From assembly GCA_037178675.1 (NCBI GenBank), contig JAYMGJ010000181.1:1-64000 (forward strand): a stretch of 64,000 nt of DNA. Direction: 5' to 3'. Below are positions 12,727 to 23,030 of the stretch, in pieces. This stretch comes from Scleroderma bovista (lineage: Eukaryota; Basidiomycota; Agaricomycetes; Boletales; Sclerodermataceae). The translations under genes were made by a program, and so were the position numbers. The notes beneath the pieces are model-generated. The model searched no databases, was not told the DNA's origin, and worked only from the letters and a program-made list of their open reading frames with translations. How positions within the stretch are numbered: position 1 is the stretch's first letter; the number at the start of each line of letters is the position of its first letter.

Positions 12727-13140
12727 TTAGGCGCACACCGCCTGCCATTTTCTGATGCTCAGAAGCAAGCTGTTCTCAACTGGGTGAAAGAACTTGGTGC
12801 CAAAGATGTTCCTTCGCTTTACGCAGTCAAGAAATGCCAAGAACATATCGAGAGTGCATTTGGAGCACCAACGCATATGTTCAAGTCACAAACCGGCAAT
12901 ATATTTTATCTTAATGACGTTGCGAAGGCGGTTGCCATGGTACATCCCCATTGATTCTTTCAGCCCCAGCCATTTACGCCTGTTGCTAGGATTATTCCAA
13001 TCCACTCACTCGTTTTGAGATGCAAGATTACCCTGAAGATGGTGGCCTGGGCATGTCGGAAGTGTTCCATGGTGAAAAGATGTTGCTAGAATTGCCATCA
13101 CCACATCAGGAATTTAACCAATTACTTAATCTAACTTTTT
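12727..13140 (+). pseudogene. N-terminal fragment of an Agaricomycete transposon-encoded protein
   Basis: In frame from 12,727 the text reads LPFSDAQKQAVLNWVKELG and ends in NIFYLNDVAKAVAM. An intron from GTACATCC (about 12,939) to TTGCTAG (about 12,990) then joins in phase to DYSNPLTRFEMQDYPEDGG. This module is familiar from the N-termini of long transposon-encoded proteins in Agaricomycetes, though I cannot name the class securely. Nothing further downstream belongs to it, so it is a scrap of about 120 residues. It lies on the strand opposite to the Plavaka gene and need not be part of it. Confidence 0.6.
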
Positions 13141-13545
13141 CGGCTTATTCACCCAAAAAGTTTAATAAGACTCATTTAAGTAAGTGCAGTCTACTTCTCA
13201 CATAAGCACAGCAAGTAGATTAACACTAAAAAGCGTAACAAGGTACGATTCAGTCAATTAAGTCAAACATAGGAACCAATAAGTAGCGCTTGTAACTACA
13301 AGTGTTAAAAAGTAAAATAAAAAGTAAAAAGTAACAAAAAAGGATGCCCGTCCTCTTCTCCGGATTGGCACTAAGGGTGTTTGACTGTGGAGTGAATGCA
13401 CGTATCGTACGACAAATTTGGCGCATAGGTGTGATATGTGCTTGTGGCCGTAGAAGGAGTGAGGTTGCTGTGAAATGGACATGGATTGGGGTTTCTGTTG
13501 AATAATGGAAGGAGAAAAGATAGTACTGAAAGACTGGGAGTGCTT
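13140..13545. other. Gene-free stretch before the minisatellite
   Basis: About 400 bases, AT-rich to 13,340, with no supported frame. Open frames on the minus strand here run on from the minisatellite and have no family resemblance. Confidence 0.5.
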
Positions 13546-14620
13546 ACCAGGGGGGGTGACGCAGATGAGGTGGGTGGAGACGGGGGGGTTGGTTGGTTGG
13601 TTGGACAGGCCCAAGTACCGAAGCCATGAGATGTGACTGTCCGAAAGGTCGACGCCAGCTGGTGTAGGAGTGACGCAGATGAGGCGGGTGGAGATGGGGG
13701 GAGGCTGGTTGGAATAGGCCTAAGTACCAAAGCCATGAGATGCGAATGGGAGGGATAAGACTGGCCAGAAGGTCCTTAACGCCAGCTGGTGGGGGGTGAC
13801 GCAGATAAGGCGGGTGAGATGGAGGGGGGGCTGGTTGGACAGGCCCAAGTACCGAAGCCATGAGATGCGATGTCCGAAAGGTCAACGCCAGCTGGTGTGG
13901 GGGTGACGCAGATGAGGCAGGTGGAGGTGGGCCGGTTGGACAGGCTCAAGTACCAAAGCCATGAGATGCGAATGGGAGGGATAAGACTGGCCAAAAGGTC
14001 CTCGACGCCAGCTGGTGGGGGGTGACGCAGATGATGCGGGTGAGATGGAGGCTGGTTGGACAGGCCCAAGTACCGAAGCCATGAGATGCGACTGTCCAAA
14101 AGGTCAACACCAATTGGTGTGGGGGTGACGCAGATGAGGCGGGGTGAGATGGAGGGGGGGCTGGTTGGACAGGCCCAAGTACCGAAGCCATGAGATGCGA
14201 TGTCCGAAAGGATGACGCCAGCTGGTGTGGGGGTGACGCAGATGAGGCGGATGGAGGTGGGCCGGTTGGACAGGCTCAAGTACCAAAGACATGAGATGCG
14301 AATGGGAGGGATAAGACTGGCCAAAAGGTCCTTGACGCCAGCTGGTGGGAGGTGACGCAGATGAGGCGAGTGAGATGGAGGCTGGTTGGACAGGCCCAAG
14401 TACCGAAGTCATGAGATGCGACTGTCCAAAAGGTCGACGCCAATTGGTGTGGGGGTGATGCAGATGAGGCGGGTGGAGGTGGGGGGCAGTTGGACAGGCC
14501 CAAGTACCGAAGCCATGAGATGTGAATGGGAGGGATAAGACTGGCCAAAAGGTGCTTGACACCAGCTGGTGGGGGGTGACGCAGATGGGCGGGTGGAGAT
14601 GGGGGCTGGTTGGACCAGAG
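13545..14620. repeat. Minisatellite: ten units of about 103-126 bp alternating in two types
   Basis: The core GACGCAGATGAGGCGGGTG recurs near 13,561, 13,675, 13,801, 13,909, 14,028, 14,131, 14,239, 14,358, 14,460 and 14,582. Two unit types are mixed: a longer one with GAATGGGAGGGATAAGACTG and a shorter one with GACTGTCCGAAAGGTC. In places they alternate as a dimer of about 225 bp. Several minus-strand frames stay open through the array, but they encode only repeats and have no family match, so I do not call a gene. A single isolated unit lies at 55,855-55,960. Confidence 0.9.
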
Positions 14621-14679
14621 ACCAGCACATTTCTCTCTCCATCTGGAACATCCCCTGCACGACGACCGACCACGGTGCC

Positions 14680-17545
14680 CTAGCCCGCGGTCTCAAACGC
14701 ATGGTGGTCAGCGTACTTATTGATGTAGAACGCACGAAACACATCATAAGAGTGATGTGGCCAAATGTCACGAGATATAGTTTGATTACCGTAGATGGGG
14801 ATTAAGTGTGCGGCTCGATAAATGGCATCTATGTGGATGACCACAAAATGCGGCAAACGATTTGGTAGAGTTGATGGTCGAACCTTCCACATTCCTGTGT
14901 CTTCGTCTGGTCTATCGCCAATCTTGTCGAACCAATGGATTACTGCACAAGGGTAACGGACACTTCTGTATGAGAAAGAAAAAAAAGCCAGTACCCGTGC
15001 GATGTCATAGGCGCGCATGCCAGTTTCTGAAGGGTCGCTTGCATTTGTACCAACGAAAATACAGTCATAGTGTGGTGCCTTGTTTCTCCACATGGGAGCT
15101 GAGCGGATAAATTCTGTCTGCATGCCACCAAGCCCGCTCAAGTCACTGGGCGCATAGAACCGTGCAGATGCTGAGTTGAACACAGATATTGATCCTTCGA
15201 AGCGGGGGCAGCCTGCAATAGGGATCTGTGATGGATCGCGTGGGTCATCGGGGTAGAGCTGGTCGAATAGAAAGCGGCGTAGCAAGGCAGCCAAGTTTGG
15301 CACCTCAATTTCAATGGCCAATGCTTCCACAGTTAGTGCACGCTTTCGCTCTGGATCATCAAGTTAAAAGTAATTTAAGCAAGGACAAATGTGGACTTAT
15401 GTGGTGTCCGTGCAAGTTCTACATGCCCAGACAGGTTCGTTGGTAGGTCATCTGGTACAGCATCATCGCTGTCGTGTGTGTTTGCCGTTGGTGGGTTGGG
15501 GTTGGTGTTGGAAGGAGTAGGGGGTGGGGCCTCATTGACGCATTGTGATGCTCTGCCTCCATTTGGCATGTCGAAGGCTGAGGCTAGAATGACATAGTCA
15601 ACATCAAGGAATTTCTCCAATGAAGTTTTACTTACCAAGGCACTGCAGACTTTGTAGCGTGGCTGAAAGGCAAGTTCCTTCTAACATTCCGCGATTTGCA
15701 AAGTCCGCACGGCAACTTGCTAGTTTATCAAGGCGTTGGTTGGTCAGAAGCATCTGACCAATCGCGTTGTACCTGTTGGATCATCGATAAGGCTCTTTAA
15801 CGGCTTTGATATGTTTGCATTTGGTGATCGAAGAACAGAGTCCATTGGGAGCACCAAAAAGACGAATAAGCTCTGGATAATGCTTGGCAGCGTGCTGCCG
15901 AGGCAAAGAGAAGGTTTCCACTACTGTAATCTCGCTGCTTTTAAAAATTTCTCGATAATGATGGAAACGGGCCAGTGCATCCTCAATATCCTTCAAAGTC
16001 TGTTCAGTAATAACATGCTGGCGGACAAGGTAACAGAACTCCAGGAATGAACGAAATGTGCGTACAATCTCGGATGGAACATAGCCTTCAATTGCTGGTA
16101 AATATACCTGCATTGAATGTTAAACCATTTGTTAGACCGCGAGGGATGGAATACGTACTTTCATCAAAGCCTTGGAGTCATCACCGGTCCATTGCTTGAA
16201 ACCTCGGCCTTGTGGAAAGCGGCGCAAGCCGGCAAATGGCGCGACAGCAGCAATCCTTTGAGATAGTAGTTAGTGGACAGCAGTGACGCCGATGTAGAGC
16301 AGACCGAACATACCTCCGATCAATATCATCCAAAATGTGCTCTGCTTCTTTTGTTCTATGCCGCAATCTGAGGTATGCCTCGACCCAGTCCACAAGGTGA
16401 TCTTTGAAGCAACCTTTTATTAATTGGTGGAGGATGTCGGGTGCGATGAGGCGATGGATATCAGCCCGAGGGAAGTCATTCGTGAAAGGCTTGAAGATGA
16501 TATGAATATCCTAATGGTCACACCATGGCAAGGAGCGTGAACTCACCACGAGGTCGCCAACTATTCCATATTCGTCCCACAGAATAGTAAGGGAATTCTG
16601 GGCTTCTTCAAAGAGAGCTTCGGTGAACTCGCGACAACGCAGTAGTGCATCGGCGTCCAGATCCTTGCGCGTTGCTTGGCATCTGAAAACTTGTAATTAG
16701 CATAACGAATCAAGAGTTGTAGAAGTAGTTACCTTGCACACCATCCTCGGACGATGCAGGCCAAGAGTGCCTGCTCCTCGTAATCAGCGATGTAAGGGCC
16801 AAGGCCATATATAACACGGCGATAATATCCGTCTCCGAACCTGACCACTTCAGGCGATGTCATTGCGGCCTTAAGTGGATCAAGGATCATGGAGAGGGAG
16901 CGGTGGAGTAGCTGCCGCCGGAACTTTCGAAATCCCGCGTCTGATGAATGTTCTTTTGTTGCTAGGATATTTTGAGTTCTAAATTGCAAATGCAGTGAAA
17001 TATTGGGCACTTACTTTTGGGAATTGCGAGGAAGCCCAGAAGAACAAGGGCATGTCGGTGAGCACGACGGACATTATTGCGGACGTTGCCAATAGATATG
17101 TAAAGCGGATAGAATTCGTTATTGCCGGTGGCAACGGATACAGTTGTTTTGTCACTGCCCAAGATGATTGGGACGAACGTGCTTCCGAGTGTTGCTTCAT
17201 CCTCCGAGATTATATCCTATTGAAGTAAAGTTAGTTAAGTAACGGGAAAGGAGATCCCAAATACTTACTGCCTGGTCCCAGACCCAATCGCCTGACATGA
17301 AGTCACAATATTGGCGCTGGTCGCCTTCAGATGAAAATTCCCGAAATGGATGCAGGTCCATCTCATCCGCATAGCTCGGATTCCCAAGTATTTGATGAAC
17401 AACTTCCCGAACGTCGCGATACCACACTTCGTAAGGTTGCTGCATCCAAGAAGGAGGGTTGACTGTTGGTATCTCGCCAGTGTACTGGACCTTAAACCGT
17501 TGCCACTTGACATCAAAAACAATGACACCTGACACCAGCACCACC
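14680..17545 (-). pseudogene. Plavaka-type (CACTA superfamily) transposase, N-terminus missing, one nonsense codon
   Basis: Read on the minus strand with introns removed, the exons give the Plavaka transposase body: VQYTGE and PYEVWYRDVREVVHQ (about 17,490-17,390), CDFMSGDWVWDQA, then FVPIILGSDKTTVSVATG (about 17,180-17,120), NNVRRAHRHALVLLGF, the segment with FGDGYYRRVIYGLGPYIADY, APDILHQLIKG, FGAPNGLCSSITKCKHIKAV (about 15,850), and a C-terminal DVFRAFYINKYADHH (about 14,740). Introns have clean GT-AG ends at about 17,270-17,220, 17,010, 16,730-16,690, 16,310-16,260 and 16,160-16,110. The gene looks spliceable except for a TGA at 15,781-15,783, after AVKEPYR where the family has arginine. 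The N-terminal third is absent beyond about 17,545. It probably cut and pasted its own element. Confidence 0.88.
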
Positions 17546-17639
17546 ACTGCCACCACCCCTGTTGACAAATGTCAACAGCCCCACCCACCAGCATAACAAC
17601 AATCACTATTCCACTAGCTACCTAGGTGTCTTCCTCACC

Positions 17640-18150
17640 ACCATGTTTGAGGCAGTCCATGTTTAGATAGTCAGGTCTCACAGGTATCCATATCATTTTT
17701 CAACAAAAAACATTGAAAATGCATTCTCCATGTTTTGGCCATAAACATGTTGAGTTTTTTTTAAAATGATTTGTGCAATAAAATGATGTTATGCATGTAA
17801 TGTTTATGGCCAGAACAAGGGATGTTTATTTAGAGTAGCATTTATTAGGATATACCTTGTGATTATAGGCTTTTTTTGTTAAGTATATAGTGTATGTGAT
17901 TCACAATATTTTTTCACAGAACATTATGGTTTTTAGTCCCTAAATACAAGGAAAGTTATATTGTGTTTTCTCCATTTTGTTTTGCAAAGGATAGGCAGAA
18001 GAAAAAGATTAAATTTTTTACTGCCCTGACATAAGAAATAGTCTCAAACCATGTCTTGAGATAAAAATGACAAAGATTATGCTGTATAATATTTGTCTTT
18101 TGTGTTAAACAAAATTGCAAATAAAAGAGTATCTCTTTCTTCTATTTTTT
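17640..18150. other. AT-rich gene-free stretch
   Basis: About 510 bases, strongly AT-rich with runs of T and A. I see no frame, repeat family or terminal repeat in it. Confidence 0.6.
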
Positions 18151-19394
18151 TACAATGTTTTGTCACAAAACATCCACAAATGCTTGCAGTGTGCATTCTA
18201 CAGCTGTAGTCGATGGCACCTATTACAGCCATTCCCCACCAATGATGACCCGAAGCTATACAAATGGGATCCAAAGTCGTGTTCAGCAGCCTCAACTTCG
18301 TGAGGCTCGGTCTTCACCATTCCAAAGGGCCAGAGGTACAACCCAGACGATATACAACACCATCAAGCCTGAGAGACCCAAAGCCATCCATTCAATCTCA
18401 TCCCCCAACTCCTTATCTGTGCGAACCACTGAAGAATCTCCTTATCTGGTGTCCACAACTCAATCTACGGGTTTGCATGGCGCTCAGGAAGCAGCTGGCA
18501 CTCCTATTTCCCTCAAATGTCCCCACAACACTGCAAGCCAAACTGGAGAGAAGGTTGGCTTTGGTCAGTGGGATGCCCTTCTCAAGGAGGCCACTGGTCA
18601 CGATACTTCCAAGAATCTCAACAAAGGTAATTCCCATTTTTCAAACTTCAGAAGTTTGTATCTTACTGTAGCTAAATCATGACCTGAAGATATCTGCAAG
18701 AGTATTCTAGGTTACATTGCCAAAGCTAACATAGAGGAAGTGTTGAAGGTCAGTCATTATTTGGCAGACACCAAATAAGACTTCTATCAATCAGGAGGTG
18801 TTTCCAGATGTTGGGCCGGATGAATATGAAACAATTTCACATATCATTGAGGATATGTCGGCGATCTCCACAAATGCTTGGTGCAATGACCTGATTTGAA
18901 TGAGTTAAAATGTTCGGTTCTAATGACATCACAGGTTGACGTACGACACAGATGTCCACAGCATGATCATTGAATTAGTGTCCCCTGTACATGAAGCACT
19001 GTTTGATGACCTGAATCACACCCTTGCCAGGATGCTGGACGAAATTCCTTACGATCAAAATGTCGTCCGTGCTTGCATACACATGAATTACCATCTATTG
19101 GTCGGAAGGTCTTCGCTTACACCTGACATGGTGATATCATTGATGGACATCCAAGGCACCACAGATGATGATCCTCAGTACGTTCTCATTGGAGAATGTG
19201 CTTTCTCTGAGCAGAAGATGCACCTTGTCGAGAAACTGAAGAAGTATATCCGGGGACTCCCCCACCTTGTAGTTATAATCATGGTGATCGTTGAGGAGGA
19301 CAGTAGCTACAATGCACCCACAAAGAATTCAGATGCATGGACTTTCTTTCAGGGCCTTGAAAACATGCTTTCACAGAAGGACTTTCTGGCTTTA

Positions 19395-20207
19395 CAATGA
19401 CTCCAAAAACCCTTTCCATAACTAACCCTAACAGCAGTGCGCGAAGCACACTGCCAAACACATAGAAAATGACACTAAGCTTTGGTGGAGTTGTAAATAG
19501 TACATGCTCTTGGCTACAATATTGCTCCCTAAGTCATGTGATTTTGTTCACACAGTCCAGAGATATGGGCATTTTAAAACAGCAAGTCCATGGAAAGGGT
19601 TTTTTCACTTTTCAATTGGTAACTAGGATCTCATTCAAAACAGTCTATAATTGCTATTGTTTGTTGATACAAACAAAGATACACATGTAACCAATATGTC
19701 TGAGCTTAAAAAGGTTCACACACTTCTTTGTTTTCAACCACCATCATGGTCAGATCCCTCTCTCTTACTCAACAAAACACCATTCTCTCTTTGCTTGACT
19801 CTGGCAATTCTGGTGAAGCTATTGCCAAGCAAGTAGGTGTCAGCCCTTCTGCTGTATCTAAACCTTGCTCTAAGAAGTGTTCTACCCTTCCTAGATGGTG
19901 GTTGAAAACAAAGAAGTGTGTGAACCTTTTTAAGCTCAGACATATTGGTTACATGTGTATCTTTGTTTGTATCAACAAACAATAGCAATTATAGACTGTT
20001 TTGAATGAGATCCTAGTTACCAATTTAAAATGCCCATATCTCTGGACTGTGTGAATGAAATCACATGACTTAGGGAGCAATATTGTAGCCAAGAGCATGT
20101 ACTATTTACCACTCCACCAAAGCTTAGTGTCATTTTCTATGTGTTTGGCAGTGTGCTTCACACACTGCTGTTAGGGTTAGTTATGGAAAGGGTTTTTGGA
20201 GTCACTG
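19395..20207. mobile_element. Tc1/mariner-type derivative with long terminal inverted repeats, TA target site
   Basis: The left end CAATGACTCCAAAAACCC and the inverted right end (reverse complement CAGTGACTCCAAAAACCC) are flanked by TA at 19,393-19,394 and 20,208-20,209. The two arms (19,395-19,745 and 19,894-20,207) are near-identical inverted copies, except that the left arm holds about 36 extra bases near 19,576-19,612. Between them, about 148 bases encode the start of a transposase. The TA duplication and the helix-turn-helix content place it in the Tc1/mariner superfamily. It is non-autonomous, since no DDE catalytic region is present. Confidence 0.93.
19746..19985 (+). pseudogene. Truncated Tc1/mariner transposase: N-terminal helix-turn-helix only
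   Basis: The frame from ATG 19,746 starts with LSLTQQNTILSLLDSGNSGE and AIAKQVGVSPSAVSK, a classic helix-turn-helix of the kind that binds terminal repeats in Tc1/mariner transposases. After about 50 residues (STLPRW) it runs into the right inverted repeat and the remaining codons are not transposase. The catalytic DDE/DDD domain is missing. Whether the peptide is made is unknown; if so, it could compete for transposon ends. Confidence 0.8.
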
Positions 20208-22549
20208 TATGTCCAGACGCTGGACAGCCCCTTCGCCTTGGATCGCCGATTATGGTTGGAGGGCACACTTGGTGCCACATCAGTAGTGTAAACTACTATG
20301 TGTGGGTCAGACAGCCAGGGGATGGTCCAATTGATCTCGATAACACAGAGGAGGGGCATATGGCACATGGAGTAAGTCCCAGTCAGTTTCATAAATATAG
20401 TTGCATTAATATGCAGACCCTTTTCCACGAGATCAGAATGGGCGATGTGGAGGCCATGCTAGGAATGGGCCTTTCGTTCATTAAACATAGCATCATCAAT
20501 TACTTTGATGATCTGAACATCCCTCTTGATCCTGCCACCACCAATGCAATTCTCGGCAGTCAGACTCCTTTACCGATTCAATGGAAGAACTTCCGGGGTG
20601 GCCTCATCGCTGCAATGAGGGTTACCGCCCACCAGCGTTATCACTGGTGGCTGGAACACGTCATCTTTCGTGGTCAGAAACATCCCTATGATACTGACTC
20701 TCCAACTGACTCCAATGTGGATGCACCATCCCCTCCCTCTAGTGACCCTCAGCAGCTACTGTCTGAAATGCCAGAGGATGCTGGAGTGGAAGCCATCCAC
20801 TTACAGACCCAATCTGATCTGTTGGGCTCACCTGTTCGTGCAGGTGATCGGACCCTCAGCCAGCCGATGGAGAGCATAGGCAGGGTCCTTTGGATGACAA
20901 AGAGGAGGGCTATTGGTAAGTAAGGCCCTGGATGCTGAATGTAACACATTATATTTTCAGGTGCCCATCTTCTGCATGCTCGCTGTTTCAAGTATGTACG
21001 TATGTGCTAAGTGATGACTCACCAGTGTTGTGTTAGTAGTCATGTGTTATTGATTCCGGTTGACAACCATCTCCTAGAGTTGAATGTAAGTCGCCAAAGC
21101 AGTTCCCTGGAGTCTGGAGTCTGGACTGCCAGGGCCCAGGTGGTTATGCACGGTTTGGACATATATAAGAATGCCATTGACTCAGAACTTCTCTGTCACT
21201 GCCTACATTCTTACAGGTACCCAAATGGTTGTCAGAGGGAATCATCAAACAGGCCGCCCCCACGTAGTTGCACCTGCCAGTAGTACCACCATGCCTGTCA
21301 ACTCAGACAGCCCTCCAGCTCCAGTTCCTCCCCCTCCAGTAACAGCAGTGAAAGTCCACCGAAACCGACACCACCCAGCTTGGTACCATGATACAGAGGA
21401 TAGTGAGTTTATTGACATAAACAACATCAGCAAGGAGAGTGGTGATAAAGACAAGGACACTCAAGATGCTGGCCCACAGCACAGCAACCCATGCCCCCAA
21501 CCAGCACCTGCTAATCTCATGGGTCTGGGAACAGGTACTGTTCCACTGGCCTCAACGATGGCTGATGAAGGTCCCTGTGAGAGTGCTGGCAACACTACTG
21601 GGGCAAGTACGTTGGACACAGAAACAACTGCAGATATTCATCACTTCTTCACCAAAACCAAAGGGAGCCCCATGGTCTGTAACAGTTGCCAGTACGTCTG
21701 ACTCACCACACTATTTCAATAGCCTGACTTTGTTGTAGGGCGAAGTTCAGCTGCAACACATCCAACACCCCACTTCGTGGCCATATGATAAGGGATCACT
21801 TAGAAGAGTACCTCAATCTTGCCAAGAAGGAAAGTTGGTCCATGCAGCCTGACAAGGTCTAGAGTGCATTTAGCATGGGGTACACCTTCAGAATGCTTTG
21901 TGAAGCAGTCCAGCAAGGGAACAAACTTACCGTTGTAGGGGGTGAGTCCCTTGAAGGCGCGAAAATGGGTGTCCGCCCAAGGAGACCTGGTCTGGCTTGA
22001 CTAGGGGAGCTAAGGAGAATAGAGCGCAGGAGCGCACTCGGAGGTTCCGGGAGTCGAGAGAGAGCAGAGTAGGGGTGAGGAGCGCAGCGAAAATGCGCAG
22101 GGAGTGCGCGACTAGGGAGTAGGGAGGTTGCCTAGTGTGTGTAGACACGCGCTAGGGAGAGCTGGGAATAGCGGGATCCACCGGAAATCGTCGGAGCACC
22201 GAATAGGGTCGTCTAGGGTCGTCAGAAAACAAAGAGAGAGCGGCAGGACACGAGAGAAACGACAGAGAAACACCGGAAACGACAGAACTCACACTTAGAC
22301 ACTCAGATGGGGGTGGAAAAGAAACTTCTTATTTTTGTGAGGACTAGGGCTATATACTGAAGCCTAATCCAGGGGGAAGGGTACAAGCGACCCGAAGAGA
22401 AGGAGAGAGGATAACAGCGCTAAGAGGGAACGTAATACTAACATAATGACAGCTGTCAGGGATGCTAAAGCGAGGGGAAAGGCTGAGGGACACAAAGGCA
22501 GAAGCTAAAGTGACAGGAAGAGAAGTGGAGAGCAAACCCTATGTAGTGC

Positions 22550-22725
22550 GACCCTATGCAGTGCGATGCGGCCCTATGCAGCGAGACCCTATGCAGGAGA
22601 GTGACCCGACCCGATGCAATGCGACCCGATGCAATGTAGCGCGACCCGATGCAATGTAGCGTGACCCGATGCAATGTAGCGCGACCCGATGCGATGTAGT
22701 AGTGCGACTCGATGCTACTCCAAGT
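22550..22725. repeat. Short tandem repeat of about 20 bp inside the solo LTR
   Basis: CGACCCGATGCAATGTAGCG repeats several times between about 22,605 and 22,700, with more degenerate copies (CCCTATGCAG...) to the left. It makes a GC-rich, CpG-rich block in the LTR. Confidence 0.75.
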
Positions 22726-22734
22726 GACTGAGAC

Positions 22735-23030
22735 AGTCAGGAAGGGATAGGGATGAGCTACGCATGCAGGACCTTCGCAGGGCCCTATCGGGTGTACCAA
22801 GCTGCGCATTGGAGAGCTCTCGTGCGGGTAGGGTGCGGGTGGCTGTGCTGAGTAGCGTGGACTAGTCCAAACAGACCCGAAGCTATTCCGAGTGATCGCG
22901 ACGCTCGCAGGAAGAGATAGGGAATAGCTACTCATGCGGGACCTTCGCAGGACCCTATTGGGTGTACCAAGCTGCGCATTGGAGAGCTCTCGTGCGGGTT
23001 GGGTGCGGGTGGCTGTGCTGAGTAGCACGA
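22735..23030. repeat. Two tandem copies of a roughly 165-bp segment inside the solo LTR
   Basis: The block with GGACCTTCGCAGG, GGTGTACCAAGCTGCGCATT and GGAGAGCTCTCGTGCGGGT occurs near 22,770-22,855 and again near 22,940-23,025, with related upstream text (AGGGATAGGGAT / AGAGATAGGGAA). The copies differ at scattered sites, so the duplication is not recent. Confidence 0.85.

Larger units (their letters stand above)
18242..20923 (+). pseudogene. Unrecognised multi-exon gene interrupted by a Tc1/mariner derivative
   Basis: Exons with plausible GT-AG introns run from an ATG at 18,242. A serine/threonine-rich N-terminal part comes first (to about 18,628). Short exons follow (KSILGYIAKANIEEVLK; FPDVGPDEYETISHIIEDM), then a well-conserved-looking globular part (18,936-19,394; motifs MNYHLLVGRSSLTPDMVI and LIGECAFSEQ). 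The frame is broken at 19,395 by an 813-bp insertion and resumes at 20,210 (LRLGSPIMVGGHTWCHISSV, then YFDDLNIPLDPATTNAIL). Removing the insert and one TA joins the two parts in frame. I recall similar proteins of unknown function in Agaricomycetes but can name no domain. It may be a host gene or transposon cargo. Confidence 0.65.

Noticed and set aside
13776..14673. Minus-strand frames of 189-207 codons across the minisatellite as a proline/serine-rich gene
   Set aside because: Several frames are open at once, they encode only the repeat unit, and there is no start context, splice signal or domain. Repeat artefact.
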